Positions 35,427 through 43,968 of a stretch of 64,000 bases of DNA are shown in pieces; the stretch's first letter is position 1, and the number at the start of each line of letters is the position of its first letter. The stretch lies in the NCBI RefSeq assembly GCF_900537075.1, contig NZ_UNRA01000002.1, positions 793,249 to 857,248 of the forward strand. The letters are read 5' to 3'. This DNA is from Tropicibacter sp. Alg240-R139 (GTDB lineage Bacteria > Pseudomonadota > Alphaproteobacteria > Rhodobacterales > Rhodobacteraceae). Below the pieces are notes generated by a model. It searched no databases. It saw only the letters and a list, made by a program, of their open reading frames with translations, and was not told the origin of the DNA. Position numbers and translations under genes: made by a program.

Positions 35427-36671
35427 TCACAACTCCCATGGAAAACTGTCCAGCCGCTCAGGGCCGTCCTCGGTAATCAGCACCTGGGTTTCCAGTTTGA
35501 TGCTCTCGGAATCTTTTTCGCCGATAAGACTTTCGACACAGATAACCTGACCAACCTCGAATGCGCCCCCATGGCTGGCCTCGAAGTCAGGATGGAGCAG
35601 AACCACAGGCCATTCATCCGCCATGCCCACCCCATGGGCAGCCAGCGAGTAGCGGTAGCGTTGATAGGCCTCGGGGATCTGCCAGCTTTTGGCGTTGAAC
35701 TCGGTAAATCTCAGCCCCGGTTGCATCAACGCCATGTTATGTTCGATCTGGGACCGTGCAGCGGAATACAGGTGTTTCTGCGTGTTATTCATCGCGGCCT
35801 CGCCGCAGATCCACGACCGACTCAAGTCAGCGCAATAGCCATAGGGGCCGATCATGTCCGTATCAAAACTGATCATTTCACCCAATTGGCATTCCCGGTC
35901 CGAGCATTCCTTGTACCATGGGTTAGTATTCGGCCCGCAGGTCAGCAATTTGGTCTCTAGCCATTCCCCACCCGATCGGGCGTTTTCGAAATGCAGATGT
36001 GCCCACAACTCGCGCTCGGTCACGCCGGGGTCTGAATGCTGATAAATCCGCGCCATCCCGGCTTCGCAGACGCGAATGGTCCAGCGCATCAACTCGATTT
36101 CGTCAGCGGACTTGATCGAGCGGGCAATTTCGGTGATCTGCCCGCCCTCGACGATTTGTACACCGCGCGCAGCGAGCGCCGCGACACCCTCGGGCTCCAT
36201 ACGGTCCACCGCCAATCGCATGTTGCCACCCCCATGGGCGCGCAATTCAGCCGCGATTTCATCGGCCCAGACATTCAGTCGCTCGTCCGAGCGGTCACCC
36301 GCGGCCATGAACATCCAGCCGATGGAATTGCGCAGTTCATCAATTCCCGGCAGGTCGGCATTCAAGTGCTCGCAGCCCTTGAATTCGAACATGATCCCGG
36401 GCCCATCATTCAGGATCATCGCGTAGCGGATCGGGTTGTGGCTGGTCCACACTCCCATATTGGAACTGTCAAAAGCATAGCGGATGTTGACCGGATCATA
36501 GAGCAGCAGACCCGCCACATCATGTTGGTTCATCAATGCGCGAAATCGTGACAGGCGATAGCTGCGGGCCCGGTCCAGCACCTCTTGTGGCACCGGGCTC
36601 TTGAGCGGTTTGTCAGCGCCTTCGGAGTTCAGATAAGCCAGTTTGCGGTCGTCTTTGAACGGCGCGTTCAT
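35427..36671 (-). CDS. M24 (pita-bread) family protein, DddP-like
   Basis: A 414-residue protein with a creatinase-like N-domain and a C-terminal M24 fold. Metal-site candidates are ISFDTDMIG and CADLSRSW (Asp), AAHGVGMADEWP (His), CVESLIG (Glu) and KLETQVLI (Glu). These motifs follow the layout I remember for DddP, the DMSP lyase of roseobacters. It could also be a Xaa-Pro-type peptidase, so a lyase role is not asserted. Its start overlaps the stop of the upstream 2OG oxygenase gene by four bases, which ties the two functions together. A divergent LysR gene probably controls both. Confidence 0.78.
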   Translation of the reverse strand: MNAPFKDDRKLAYLNSEGADKPLKSPVPQEVLDRARSYRLSRFRALMNQHDVAGLLLYDPVNIRYAFDSSNMGVWTSHNPIRYAMILNDGPGIMFEFKGCEHLNADLPGIDELRNSIGWMFMAAGDRSDERLNVWADEIAAELRAHGGGNMRLAVDRMEPEGVAALAARGVQIVEGGQITEIARSIKSADEIELMRWTIRVCEAGMARIYQHSDPGVTERELWAHLHFENARSGGEWLETKLLTCGPNTNPWYKECSDRECQLGEMISFDTDMIGPYGYCADLSRSWICGEAAMNNTQKHLYSAARSQIEHNMALMQPGLRFTEFNAKSWQIPEAYQRYRYSLAAHGVGMADEWPVVLLHPDFEASHGGAFEVGQVICVESLIGEKDSESIKLETQVLITEDGPERLDSFPWEL

Positions 36672-37453
36672 GATGCGCGCCCATAGAAACCGATGCGCTC
36701 AGCCTCTGAAAAGGTCACGCCGGGGTTCTCGTAGAAGGAAAAGACAGAGATCACCCGCTCTTTGGCCCCCGAGACTGGGGTTACCCGATGCGCGGTGTTC
36801 TTGCCCTTGAAGACGTTCAGCGTGCCTGGGGTGAGCGAGATAACCTTTGACTCCGTGTCCTGACCATTCAGCAACTTGGCCACACCGTCATAGTTCGGAT
36901 CGGTGTCGGTTCGCAGATCGGTACGGTACTCGAACCCGCCGCCCTGATCGGGGGCTTGCAGCAACAGGGTGGTGGTGAACTCGGACCGGTCAAAGTGCCA
37001 GTTCAATGCCTGACCTTCCCGATAGGACATCACGTTCACGCGGGCCAGCGGGTCCTCCATCACGTGCAACTCTGGCATGTCCATCGTGGCAGCCAGGAAC
37101 AAGGCAAATTCAGGCCATTCGTAAAGGCGCAGCAGGGGCGAGCCAGTGATCTGATCTGCACAAAGCGTCCGGTTCGAGGTTTGGAATTGTCGCAGGGCAG
37201 GGTGATCATCTGCCAACCCGTCGATGGGTTTAAAATAGATGTTGTGCTTCCGTTCGTGCAAAAACGCCTCGGATTCGAACGGGGTCGACATCGCCTTAAC
37301 CGCCTGGGCCGCAATGGCAGGGCGCATCAGCCCGTCCAGGTTGAACATGCCCTCCATCTCCAGATCGGCCTTGCAGCGATCAACAAGGGCTTGCCAATCG
37401 GCGTTGTGCGGGCGGTCCAGGGGAAAGCGGTCAAGATCAAGAATGTCGCGCAT
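36668..37453 (-). CDS. 2-Oxoglutarate/Fe(II) oxygenase of the HalD/BesD-like type
   Basis: A 261-residue non-haem iron enzyme. The iron triad is visible as HFD in NWHFDRSEFT and the distal His in GKNTAHRVTPV; an Arg for 2-oxoglutarate follows in KERVISVFSFYE. Because the Asp of HxD is present rather than Gly, hydroxylation is expected, not halogenation. The start at 37453 follows a GAGG site; a longer frame begins at 37513. The gene is coupled to the DddP-like M24 gene and divergent from LysR. The substrate may be a free amino acid or a related osmolyte (inference). Confidence 0.8.
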   Translation of the reverse strand: MRDILDLDRFPLDRPHNADWQALVDRCKADLEMEGMFNLDGLMRPAIAAQAVKAMSTPFESEAFLHERKHNIYFKPIDGLADDHPALRQFQTSNRTLCADQITGSPLLRLYEWPEFALFLAATMDMPELHVMEDPLARVNVMSYREGQALNWHFDRSEFTTTLLLQAPDQGGGFEYRTDLRTDTDPNYDGVAKLLNGQDTESKVISLTPGTLNVFKGKNTAHRVTPVSGAKERVISVFSFYENPGVTFSEAERIGFYGRAS

Positions 37454-37555
37454 GGGAAACCTCGTTGGCGGTGGCTGAAGAAACCCTGTCATTTCGACAC
37501 GAGGCTTGACCACTACGAAAAATCTTGGTGAGCATTAGAAAAACTTGAGGGCGAT

Positions 37556-38404
37556 ATGAACCTACCACCATTGAACGCATTGCGGGCCTTTGAATGTGCC
37601 GCACGAACGGGCAGTTTCTCTGCTGCTGGGGCTGAGTTGGGTGTGACCGCCGCCGCCGTCAGCCTGCAAGTTCGAAATTTGGAGGATTGGTTGAACCTTC
37701 AGCTGTTTGTTCGCAAAGCCAATCAGCTCCGCATTACAGATGCAGGGCGTGACTATTATCAAAACGCCGCCTCGGCCCTGGCCGAGATTGCACGCTTTAC
37801 AGATGCGTTGACGCAAGGGGACCGGCGGCGTCCCTTCGTGATCAGTGCGACACCCGCTTTGGCGCAGCTCTGGCTACCGCAGCGGTTGGCGGTTTTTGCG
37901 CAACTGCGGCCCGATGTGCCGGTTGAACTACGTACCGAAGCCGAGGATCAAGACTTGGAACTGCATGGCATCGACGTACGATTGAGTTATGGGGGGGAGC
38001 TGCCCGACTACGCCAGCCACGAATTGTTCACGGATCAATTGGTGCCGGTCGTGTCAGGGCCGGGCGCGTTGGGCAACTTTCGACGCATCGACGTGAATTG
38101 GGGCACCCGGATTTCGTCAGTACCGGGATGGCGGCAATGGAGCGAGCTTTATGGGTTACTTTCTGAAGATATCGCGCCGATCGCGGCTGCGTCCGTACCC
38201 GATGCGTTGGCACTGTGTACAGCAGGGATTGGGGTGACTCTTTTGCCGGAAACCGTCGTGTCGATGGCTCTTAAATCCGGAATTGTCAGGAAATGCGATC
38301 CGCGATCAATCCAGATGCCGCGCCCTTACGTAATGCTCCACGCGCACTACAAAACAAAGTCGCGGCGGCTGATGGACTTTCAGAAAGCTCTTCTTACAGG
38401 ATAG
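37556..38404 (+). CDS. LysR family transcriptional regulator (GcvA-like)
   Basis: A 282-residue regulator with N-terminal HTH (LNALRAFECAARTGSFSAAGAELGVTAAAVS split over about 7-38) and a periplasmic-binding-like effector domain. Divergent from the oxygenase/M24 pair across about 100 bases, the normal geometry for LysR control of a neighbour. AT-rich T-N11-A-like sites are present in the gap, but no single site stands out. The inducer is probably the substrate or product of that pair. Confidence 0.9.
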   Translation: MNLPPLNALRAFECAARTGSFSAAGAELGVTAAAVSLQVRNLEDWLNLQLFVRKANQLRITDAGRDYYQNAASALAEIARFTDALTQGDRRRPFVISATPALAQLWLPQRLAVFAQLRPDVPVELRTEAEDQDLELHGIDVRLSYGGELPDYASHELFTDQLVPVVSGPGALGNFRRIDVNWGTRISSVPGWRQWSELYGLLSEDIAPIAAASVPDALALCTAGIGVTLLPETVVSMALKSGIVRKCDPRSIQMPRPYVMLHAHYKTKSRRLMDFQKALLTG

Positions 38405-38507
38405 CGGCGCGTCATTTGATGATCAGTTCTCAAGGGCTGTAAGAAATCACCATTCTGATCGTCGACTGACGTATTCTGACGGAAAATGACGAAAATTCCA
38501 CGTTGCC

Positions 38508-38545
38508 TTTTTGTTTGGGCTGCTACTTTTTGTTTGGGCTGCTAA
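38508..38545. repeat. Tandem duplication of a 19-bp unit upstream of folE2
   Basis: Two adjacent copies of TTTTTGTTTGGGCTGCTA followed by C or A, about 80 bases before the folE2 start in a locally AT-rich leader. Only two units, so this is neither a CRISPR nor a satellite. It could duplicate a regulator site or a promoter element. The rest of the 38405-38625 gap has no recognisable gene. Confidence 0.8.
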
Positions 38546-38625
38546 ATGACGCCGAAATGGGCTAGATGTTCAGATGGCCCGTGACTGCCCTTAGATGGGT
38601 GGGACCATGCAAAGGAACCGCGCAG

Positions 38626-39729
38626 ATGAATTTTCACACTCGTGACGTCAACGAGACCCCGGACCGCGAAGACGCCGCTGCCGCGCTCTATGTCTTGCGT
38701 GCCTGGGCGAAAACTGCGACCGAGGCCGAGATCGCGCAGCTTGATCCCAGTGTGGCCCGCCTTGTTCCGGGCCTGGTGCCGGTGAACTACCCGTCGCTGT
38801 CGCGCGCGTACCCCGAGGATTTCAAGGTCAATGAGGCCTATAAGGCGTCGCTGCCTGACCTGCAGAATGGCCCATCGAGCCTTATCCGCGGCGCAAAGCA
38901 GCAGATTCAGCATGTTGGTATCTCGAATTTCCGCCTTCCGATCCGGTTTCACCGCAAGGAGGGCGAGGATCTGACGCTGGAAACCTCGGTGACGGGCACT
39001 GTAAGCTTGGAGGCCGAGAAAAAGGGCATCAACATGTCCCGCATCATGCGGTCGTTTTACAAACATGCCGAACGGACGTTTTCGTTCGAAGTGATCGAGG
39101 CGGCGCTGGATGATTATAAAAGCGATCTGGAAAGCTTTGATGCCCGCATTCAGATGCGGTTTTCTTTTCCGGACCGTGTGAATAGCCTGCGCTCGGGGTT
39201 GGTGGGATATCAGTACTATGACATCGCGCTAGAATTGGTTGAACAAAACGGTGTGCGTCAGAAGATCATGCACCTAGACTATGTATACTCTTCGACGTGC
39301 CCCTGTTCGTTGGAGTTGAGCGAGCATGCGCGCATAAGTCGGGGACAACTGGCCACGCCGCATTCGCAGCGCTCGGTTGCGCGGATTTCTGCGGTGGTGG
39401 ACAGTAACACTGATTGTTTGTGGTTCGAGGATTTGATCGAGCTGTGCCGCCGCGCCGTGCCGACCGAGACGCAGGTTATGGTCAAGCGCGAAGACGAGCA
39501 GGCCTTTGCCGAGCTGAACGCCGCCAACCCGATTTTTGTCGAGGACGCTGCACGTTCGTTCTGTGCCGAGTTGCTGGCAGATCACCATGTCGGTGATTTT
39601 CGCGTTATCGCGAGCCATCAGGAAAGCCTGCACAGCCATGACGCGGTTTCGGTATTGACCGAGGGACCGACATTTGAGGCGGTAAGCCTGGACCCCAAAC
39701 TTTTCAACACGTTGTTCCACATAGGTTGA
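38626..39729 (+). CDS. folE2: GTP cyclohydrolase FolE2 (type IB)
   Basis: Converts GTP to dihydroneopterin triphosphate for folate, and in some bacteria queuosine, synthesis. This is the zinc-independent type that tolerates other divalent metals. The 367-residue tunnel-fold protein shows the expected SSLIRGAKQQIQHVGIS region, the active-site CPCSLELSEHA (catalytic Cys in STCPCS), HSQRS, and E-ARSFCAELLAD. ATG 38626 gives the family length; an upstream ATG is in frame but has less support. The product feeds FolB/FolP at 55-57 kb. The tandem repeat in the leader may affect expression. Confidence 0.93.
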   Translation: MNFHTRDVNETPDREDAAAALYVLRAWAKTATEAEIAQLDPSVARLVPGLVPVNYPSLSRAYPEDFKVNEAYKASLPDLQNGPSSLIRGAKQQIQHVGISNFRLPIRFHRKEGEDLTLETSVTGTVSLEAEKKGINMSRIMRSFYKHAERTFSFEVIEAALDDYKSDLESFDARIQMRFSFPDRVNSLRSGLVGYQYYDIALELVEQNGVRQKIMHLDYVYSSTCPCSLELSEHARISRGQLATPHSQRSVARISAVVDSNTDCLWFEDLIELCRRAVPTETQVMVKREDEQAFAELNAANPIFVEDAARSFCAELLADHHVGDFRVIASHQESLHSHDAVSVLTEGPTFEAVSLDPKLFNTLFHIG

Positions 39730-39801
39730 AGGATCACGTGGGTTTGACGATTATTGGGTGCAGCGATTCCAACCATTGTGTTTGTTGTAGATAGACGGGG
39801 G

Positions 39802-39884
39802 ATGCTCCCGCCGGTCGTCAATGTTTCTGACGAAACATCTCCTCCCGTTGGGCCGGGCGCCGCGCTTCGCGCGGCGCGGTGGCG
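39802..39884 (-). repeat. Structured intergenic element, copy D
   Basis: Read on the minus strand: hairpin GCGCCGCGC-GAA-GCGCGGCGC, CCCGGCCCAACGGGAGGAGA, the hairpin TGTTTC-GTCA-GAAACA, and the tail TTGACGACCGGCGGGAGC. Located in the 500-base gap after folE2, in the orientation opposite to both neighbouring genes. Confidence 0.85.
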
Positions 39885-40140
39885 TTTGAGGCGCGGAATA
39901 CTTACGTCTTAGACCGTCCTCAATGTGGCGAAAGCCTGTTCGCACCGATTTTGAGGTAACAACAAAGTGCACAAGCGTTGGGCGCTTTCCGCAATGCGGC
40001 GTAGACTTAAGCAGAAAAATGCCGCTTTTTCGCACCTGCGGCATAAAGTTTGCTGCAATTGCAAGGGGCCGCCTTATATTGAGAGTGAAAGCAAACCCTG
40101 CGTGGAGCTTAAACTGCCGCGTGAGTTGAAAGGGGCCGTC
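39885..40140. other. Gene-poor gap before the Ala/Lys-rich protein
   Basis: About 255 bases without a recognisable gene. A plus-strand frame of 93 codons ending at 40248 covers part of it, but only its last 35 codons have a ribosome binding site. The segment should contain the promoter of the small gene and the basic-protein gene. An inverted pair AAATGCCGC...GCGGCATAA at about 40017-40045 could form a hairpin. Confidence 0.4.
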
Positions 40141-40248
40141 ATGCAAGACCTAAGTGGAACACGTTTCTATGCGCCCATGTGGCGGCTTGTCCTGACAGCA
40201 GTTGCTTTCGTCGATCTTTTCTCTCTGACTTGGGACCCCCGAACATGA
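40141..40248 (+). CDS. Candidate 35-residue small protein
   Basis: ATG 40141 follows GAAAGGGG by five bases and encodes MQDLSGTRFYAPMW followed by a hydrophobic segment (RLVLTAVAFVDLFSL). Its TGA overlaps the ATG of the next gene (ATGA at 40245), a coupling arrangement. It may be a leader peptide or a small membrane protein. No family recognised. Confidence 0.4.
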   Translation: MQDLSGTRFYAPMWRLVLTAVAFVDLFSLTWDPRT

Positions 40249-40745
40249 CCCCATTTCTCTATCCACTTCACGCACAAACTGCAGCCATTCGCATGGCAGG
40301 CTATGCCCTGACCACACAGATTGAACTGCTACAGGCGATGTCGCGCTTTGCGACCCTGACTCCGGCCACTAAGGTCCAAAGACCACAAACCCAGACGTCA
40401 AAGGCGGTCACTGGTGTCAATACTGCGGCCGCCGGCAGGGCTGCCAAGGTGACTACGCCCAAACGGACCCCAACCAAGGTACCTTCGGCCAAAACTGCTG
40501 CATCCAAGCGGAAACCGGTCGTCCGTACAAACGTGGCTCCGGCAAAGGCGGCTGAAGCTGCGCCTGTGACAAAGGCCGCGGCCGCCAAGCCCGTGGCTAC
40601 GACCATTGGTACCAAAACAGGAAAACGCGTGCAAAAATCGGCTGCCAAGCAAACCCAAACGGCAACGACGACTTCGACGCGCGCGCGCCGCGTCCCATCG
40701 CGTCCACCCAGCATGCCGCAGACCAAGTCGCAATCTGACGATTAA
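40245..40745 (+). CDS. Basic Ala/Lys/Thr-rich protein, phasin- or histone-tail-like
   Basis: A 166-residue protein with two parts. Residues 1-40 form a hydrophobic/amphipathic helix region (TAAIRMAGYALTTQIELLQAM), resembling the start of phasin-like proteins. Residues of about 45-166 are low-complexity Ala/Lys/Thr/Val/Pro with many AAKPV- and KTAASKRK-type motifs, similar in composition to histone H1-like tails. The tail should be disordered and strongly basic, fit to bind DNA or polyanions. Codon use looks normal. Its start overlaps the small ORF upstream. Function unknown. Confidence 0.68.
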   Translation: MTPFLYPLHAQTAAIRMAGYALTTQIELLQAMSRFATLTPATKVQRPQTQTSKAVTGVNTAAAGRAAKVTTPKRTPTKVPSAKTAASKRKPVVRTNVAPAKAAEAAPVTKAAAAKPVATTIGTKTGKRVQKSAAKQTQTATTTSTRARRVPSRPPSMPQTKSQSDD

Positions 40746-40797
40746 GCCGTCGCCTTCGGCTTGACAGTCCGCGGCGCGCAAGCCAACCCTGCGCGTC

Positions 40798-42246
40798 ATG
40801 TTGGATATGCGCCCCGTTGGATATGTGATCGGGCTGTTGGTTGCCATTCTTGGCGTGACCATGGTTTTGCCGATGCTCGCCGACCTTATCGAAGGGCGGG
40901 GTGAGTGGCATGTGTTCCTGCAAAGTGGTTTGATCACCGTCCTTGTGGGCGGGCTGATTGCCCTTAGCTGTTCGAATGGTTTGCGCGAGGGGCTGACCAT
41001 TCAACAGACATTTTTGCTGACCACGGGTGTTTGGGTGGTATTGCCGATCTTCGGTGCGGTTCCGTTCATGTTCGGCGAAACCGAGTTGCGGTTTGTCGAC
41101 GCCTTTTTCGAATCGATGTCAGGGCTGACGACCACAGGTTCGACCGTAATTTCTGGCCTGGATCAGCTGCCCCGCGGGCTGCTTTTGTGGCGCGGATTGC
41201 TGCAATGGCTGGGCGGGATCGGGATCATTGTTGTCGCTATGGTTTTTCTTCCAGAACTGCGGGTTGGGGGCATGCAGATCTTTCGCTCGGAAGGATTTGA
41301 TACTTTTGGTAAAATCCTCCCGCGTGCGACAGAGATTTCATCGCGGATTTCGGTAATCTACATCACTTTGACGATGACCTGCGCGCTGGCCTACGCCGCC
41401 GTTGGGATGGCCCCTTTTGACGCCTCTGTTCATGCGATGACAACAGTGGCCACGGGCGGATTTGCCAACTATGACGCGTCGTTTGGGGCGTTTTCGGGTG
41501 GGGCAGAGTACGTCGCTGTGGTGTTCATGCTGCTGGCGGCGCTGCCGTTTGTGCGGTTCGTGCAAATGACGGCCGGAAGCGCACGACCGCTGTTTCGGGA
41601 CACCCAAATCCGCGCATTTCTGGCGACGGCGCTGGTTCTGGTGTTGGTACTGACCGCCTGGAACCTGGCTTATACAGGGGCCACTGGCGAACCGGCCGTG
41701 CGCAAGACGCTGTTCAATACTGTGTCGCTGATGACCGGTACGGGTTATGCCAGCGAGGATTACATGACCTGGGGCGGCTTTCCCGTCACGCTCTTGTTCT
41801 TTGTCGGATTGATTGGTGGCTGCGCGGGCTCGACCGCCTGTTCGATCAAGATTTTCCGTTATCAACTCCTTTTCGCGTCGATCAAGGCACAGCTGCAGCG
41901 TATCCGCACGCCGCATGGGGTGTTCACGCCGCGATATGCAGGCCGACCTGTAGGGCCGGATGTCCTGAGCTCGGTTATGAGCTTCTTTGTCTTTTTCATT
42001 GTCACCATGGGGGCTGTGGCCTGGTTGCTGGGGCTGACAGGATTAGATCTGACAACATCTGTCTCGGGCGCGGCGGCGGCTTTGGCCAACATCGGGCCGG
42101 GTTTGGGCAACCAGATCGGCCCTGCCGGTAACTTTGGCGGGCTGAACGACGCGTCAAAATGGATATTGGTCGCTGCGATGCTGATCGGGCGGCTGGAACT
42201 TTTGGCGGTATACGCCATTCTCACCGTGCAATTCTGGAGAGCATGA
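40798..42246 (+). CDS. trkH: TrkH family potassium uptake protein
   Basis: The channel-forming inner-membrane subunit of Trk-type K+ uptake, about ten helices plus four pore loops. The four filter loops with their conserved Gly are readable: SGLTTTGSTV, TTVATGGFAN, MTGTGYASED and ANIGPGLGN. The 482-residue length fits TrkH. A TrkA gene is not in the window. Its stop overlaps the next gene's start by four bases (ATGATGA), coupling it to the ThDP enzyme, which is an unexpected partner. Confidence 0.92.
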   Translation: MLDMRPVGYVIGLLVAILGVTMVLPMLADLIEGRGEWHVFLQSGLITVLVGGLIALSCSNGLREGLTIQQTFLLTTGVWVVLPIFGAVPFMFGETELRFVDAFFESMSGLTTTGSTVISGLDQLPRGLLLWRGLLQWLGGIGIIVVAMVFLPELRVGGMQIFRSEGFDTFGKILPRATEISSRISVIYITLTMTCALAYAAVGMAPFDASVHAMTTVATGGFANYDASFGAFSGGAEYVAVVFMLLAALPFVRFVQMTAGSARPLFRDTQIRAFLATALVLVLVLTAWNLAYTGATGEPAVRKTLFNTVSLMTGTGYASEDYMTWGGFPVTLLFFVGLIGGCAGSTACSIKIFRYQLLFASIKAQLQRIRTPHGVFTPRYAGRPVGPDVLSSVMSFFVFFIVTMGAVAWLLGLTGLDLTTSVSGAAAALANIGPGLGNQIGPAGNFGGLNDASKWILVAAMLIGRLELLAVYAILTVQFWRA

Positions 42247-43820
42247 TGAAAAGACCATTGGGTGCGCAAATTTCCCATATGTTGAAAGATCGCGGCGTGG
42301 ACGTGATCTTTGGCATTCCGGGGGTGCACAATCAGGAAATGTATCGCGGCATCGAAGAAGCCGGGATCACCCATGTTCTGGCCCGCCACGAACAAGGGGC
42401 AGGGTTCATGGCCGATGGCTATGCCCGTGCCAGCGGCAAGCCGGGGGTGGCCTATGTCATCACCGGGCCGGGGTTGTGCAACATCATGACACCGATGGGG
42501 CAGGCCTATTCCGATTCCGTTTCGATGCTGGTCTTGTCATCCTGTCTGGATGAAACGGCGGCCCGCAAGGGGCAGCTGCACCAGATGAAAGATCAGGAAG
42601 CCGCGGCAGCCACTGTGTGTGATTGGTCCCATACTGCGCATACAGCACAGTCAGCCTACGGCCTGATCGAGCGCGCGTTTGAAGAGTTCGAAACGCAACG
42701 CCCCCGGCCAAAGCACATCCAGGTTCCGATCGCGCAGCTTGAGGCGGATGCCGAACCCGCTCCGTTCCCGAACCAGCCTGCGCTGACGCTCAAGGCCAAG
42801 GCATCGGACATTGCGCCGGTTTTGTCTTTGTTAAACATCGCGCAACGGCCTCTGTTCATTTTGGGCGGTGGGGCGAAATCAAACCTGTGGCGGCAAGTGT
42901 TGACGCAGATCGGCGCGGCTTGTCTGACGACCTATGCGGGGCGCGGTATGGTTGGAACTGGTTATGCGCTGGACTATGGGGCTAGGCTGGCACGTCCGGG
43001 CAGTGCGGACATCGTCGCATCCGCCGATTTGGTGGTGGCTGTCGGAACCGAACTGGCCGAGGTTGATCTGTGGCGTCAGGATTTGGGGCATACAGCGAAT
43101 CTGGTTCGGGTGGATATCGACCCTTCGGTTCTAGCTGACCCTCAGCGGGCCGCGATCAAGCTGCAGATGGATGCCGAAAGCTTTGCATACGCGTTGTGGG
43201 AGGCGACCGAAGCTGCTACGCCCAAGACCGGATGGGCAGCGACCGAAGTGGCCGAAACGCGCACCCGCTGGCGGTCCGAGACGGATGCCGAACGTCCAGG
43301 GATCGTCCCGGTGGTTGACGCGCTGCGTGAAGCAATGCCGATGGACACGATGATCTACTCTGACATGACCCAGTTTGCCTATGTTGCGAAAGAGGTGTGG
43401 GAGATGCATCGACCCTATCACTGGCACCATCCTTATGGGTTCGGCACTTTGGGGTACGCATTGCCTGCTGGTATCGGTGGCGCTGTGGCACGTCGTGGTC
43501 AGCCGACGGCGGTGATCATCGGAGATTACGGTCTGCACTACACGTTGCCCGAGCTGGGGGTAGCGGTGGAACTGGGGCTGCCTCTGCCGATCATCTTGTG
43601 GGACAACGGCAAACTCAAAGAGATCGAGGACAGCATGACCCGTGCGCAGATTGCGCCAAATGCTGTGATCGCGCGCAACCCGGATTTCTGCAATCTCGCC
43701 GAGGCGTTTGGCGCTGATGCGGTAGCGCCCAAGGATCTGGCCGAGATGCAAGCCGCCGTTCAAGCGGCCTTTACAGCCAATGGACCCACACTGATCTATC
43801 TTACACCAGATATTCTATAG
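42243..43820 (+). CDS. ThDP-dependent decarboxylase, probably 5-guanidino-2-oxopentanoate decarboxylase
   Basis: A 525-residue member of the acetolactate synthase/pyruvate decarboxylase superfamily. The catalytic Glu is in LARHEQGAGFMADGYARA near residue 50. The central cofactor domain and the C-terminal ThDP site IIGDYGLHYTLPELG follow; it reads GDY where many family members have GDG. I recall proteins of this type in roseobacters named 5-guanidino-2-oxopentanoate decarboxylase (AruI-like, arginine transaminase pathway); the assignment is by resemblance. Start is ATG 42243 or the adjacent ATG 42246, both overlapping the trkH stop. ThDP supply links it to thiN. Confidence 0.8.
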   Translation: MMKRPLGAQISHMLKDRGVDVIFGIPGVHNQEMYRGIEEAGITHVLARHEQGAGFMADGYARASGKPGVAYVITGPGLCNIMTPMGQAYSDSVSMLVLSSCLDETAARKGQLHQMKDQEAAAATVCDWSHTAHTAQSAYGLIERAFEEFETQRPRPKHIQVPIAQLEADAEPAPFPNQPALTLKAKASDIAPVLSLLNIAQRPLFILGGGAKSNLWRQVLTQIGAACLTTYAGRGMVGTGYALDYGARLARPGSADIVASADLVVAVGTELAEVDLWRQDLGHTANLVRVDIDPSVLADPQRAAIKLQMDAESFAYALWEATEAATPKTGWAATEVAETRTRWRSETDAERPGIVPVVDALREAMPMDTMIYSDMTQFAYVAKEVWEMHRPYHWHHPYGFGTLGYALPAGIGGAVARRGQPTAVIIGDYGLHYTLPELGVAVELGLPLPIILWDNGKLKEIEDSMTRAQIAPNAVIARNPDFCNLAEAFGADAVAPKDLAEMQAAVQAAFTANGPTLIYLTPDIL

Positions 43821-43843
43821 CCACCTGCGCAGCCTATCGGCTT

Positions 43844-43941
43844 TGCGTCCTGCGGACGGCGGGGGGCGTGGCACCGGGCGCGCGGTGCCACGCCCAACAA
43901 GAGGAGATGATCCGCCAGGATCAACGACGATTGGCGGGAGC
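43844..43941 (+). repeat. Structured intergenic element, copy F
   Basis: 5' block GCGTCCTGCGGACGGCGGGG identical to copy E, the hairpin GGGCGTGGCACC / GGTGCCACGCCC, AAC, AAGAGGAGA, the hairpin TGATCC-GCCA-GGATCA, and the tail ACGACGATTGGCGGGAG. Lies 23 bases after the ThDP enzyme stop, facing the convergent pseudoprotease gene. Confidence 0.87.
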
Positions 43942-43968
43942 GCTTGATGTCTCCCGCACTGTGTTCAT

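Noticed and set aside
38508-38545. Possible CRISPR-like repeat
   Set aside because: Only two directly adjacent units without spacers and no cas genes; a simple tandem duplication.
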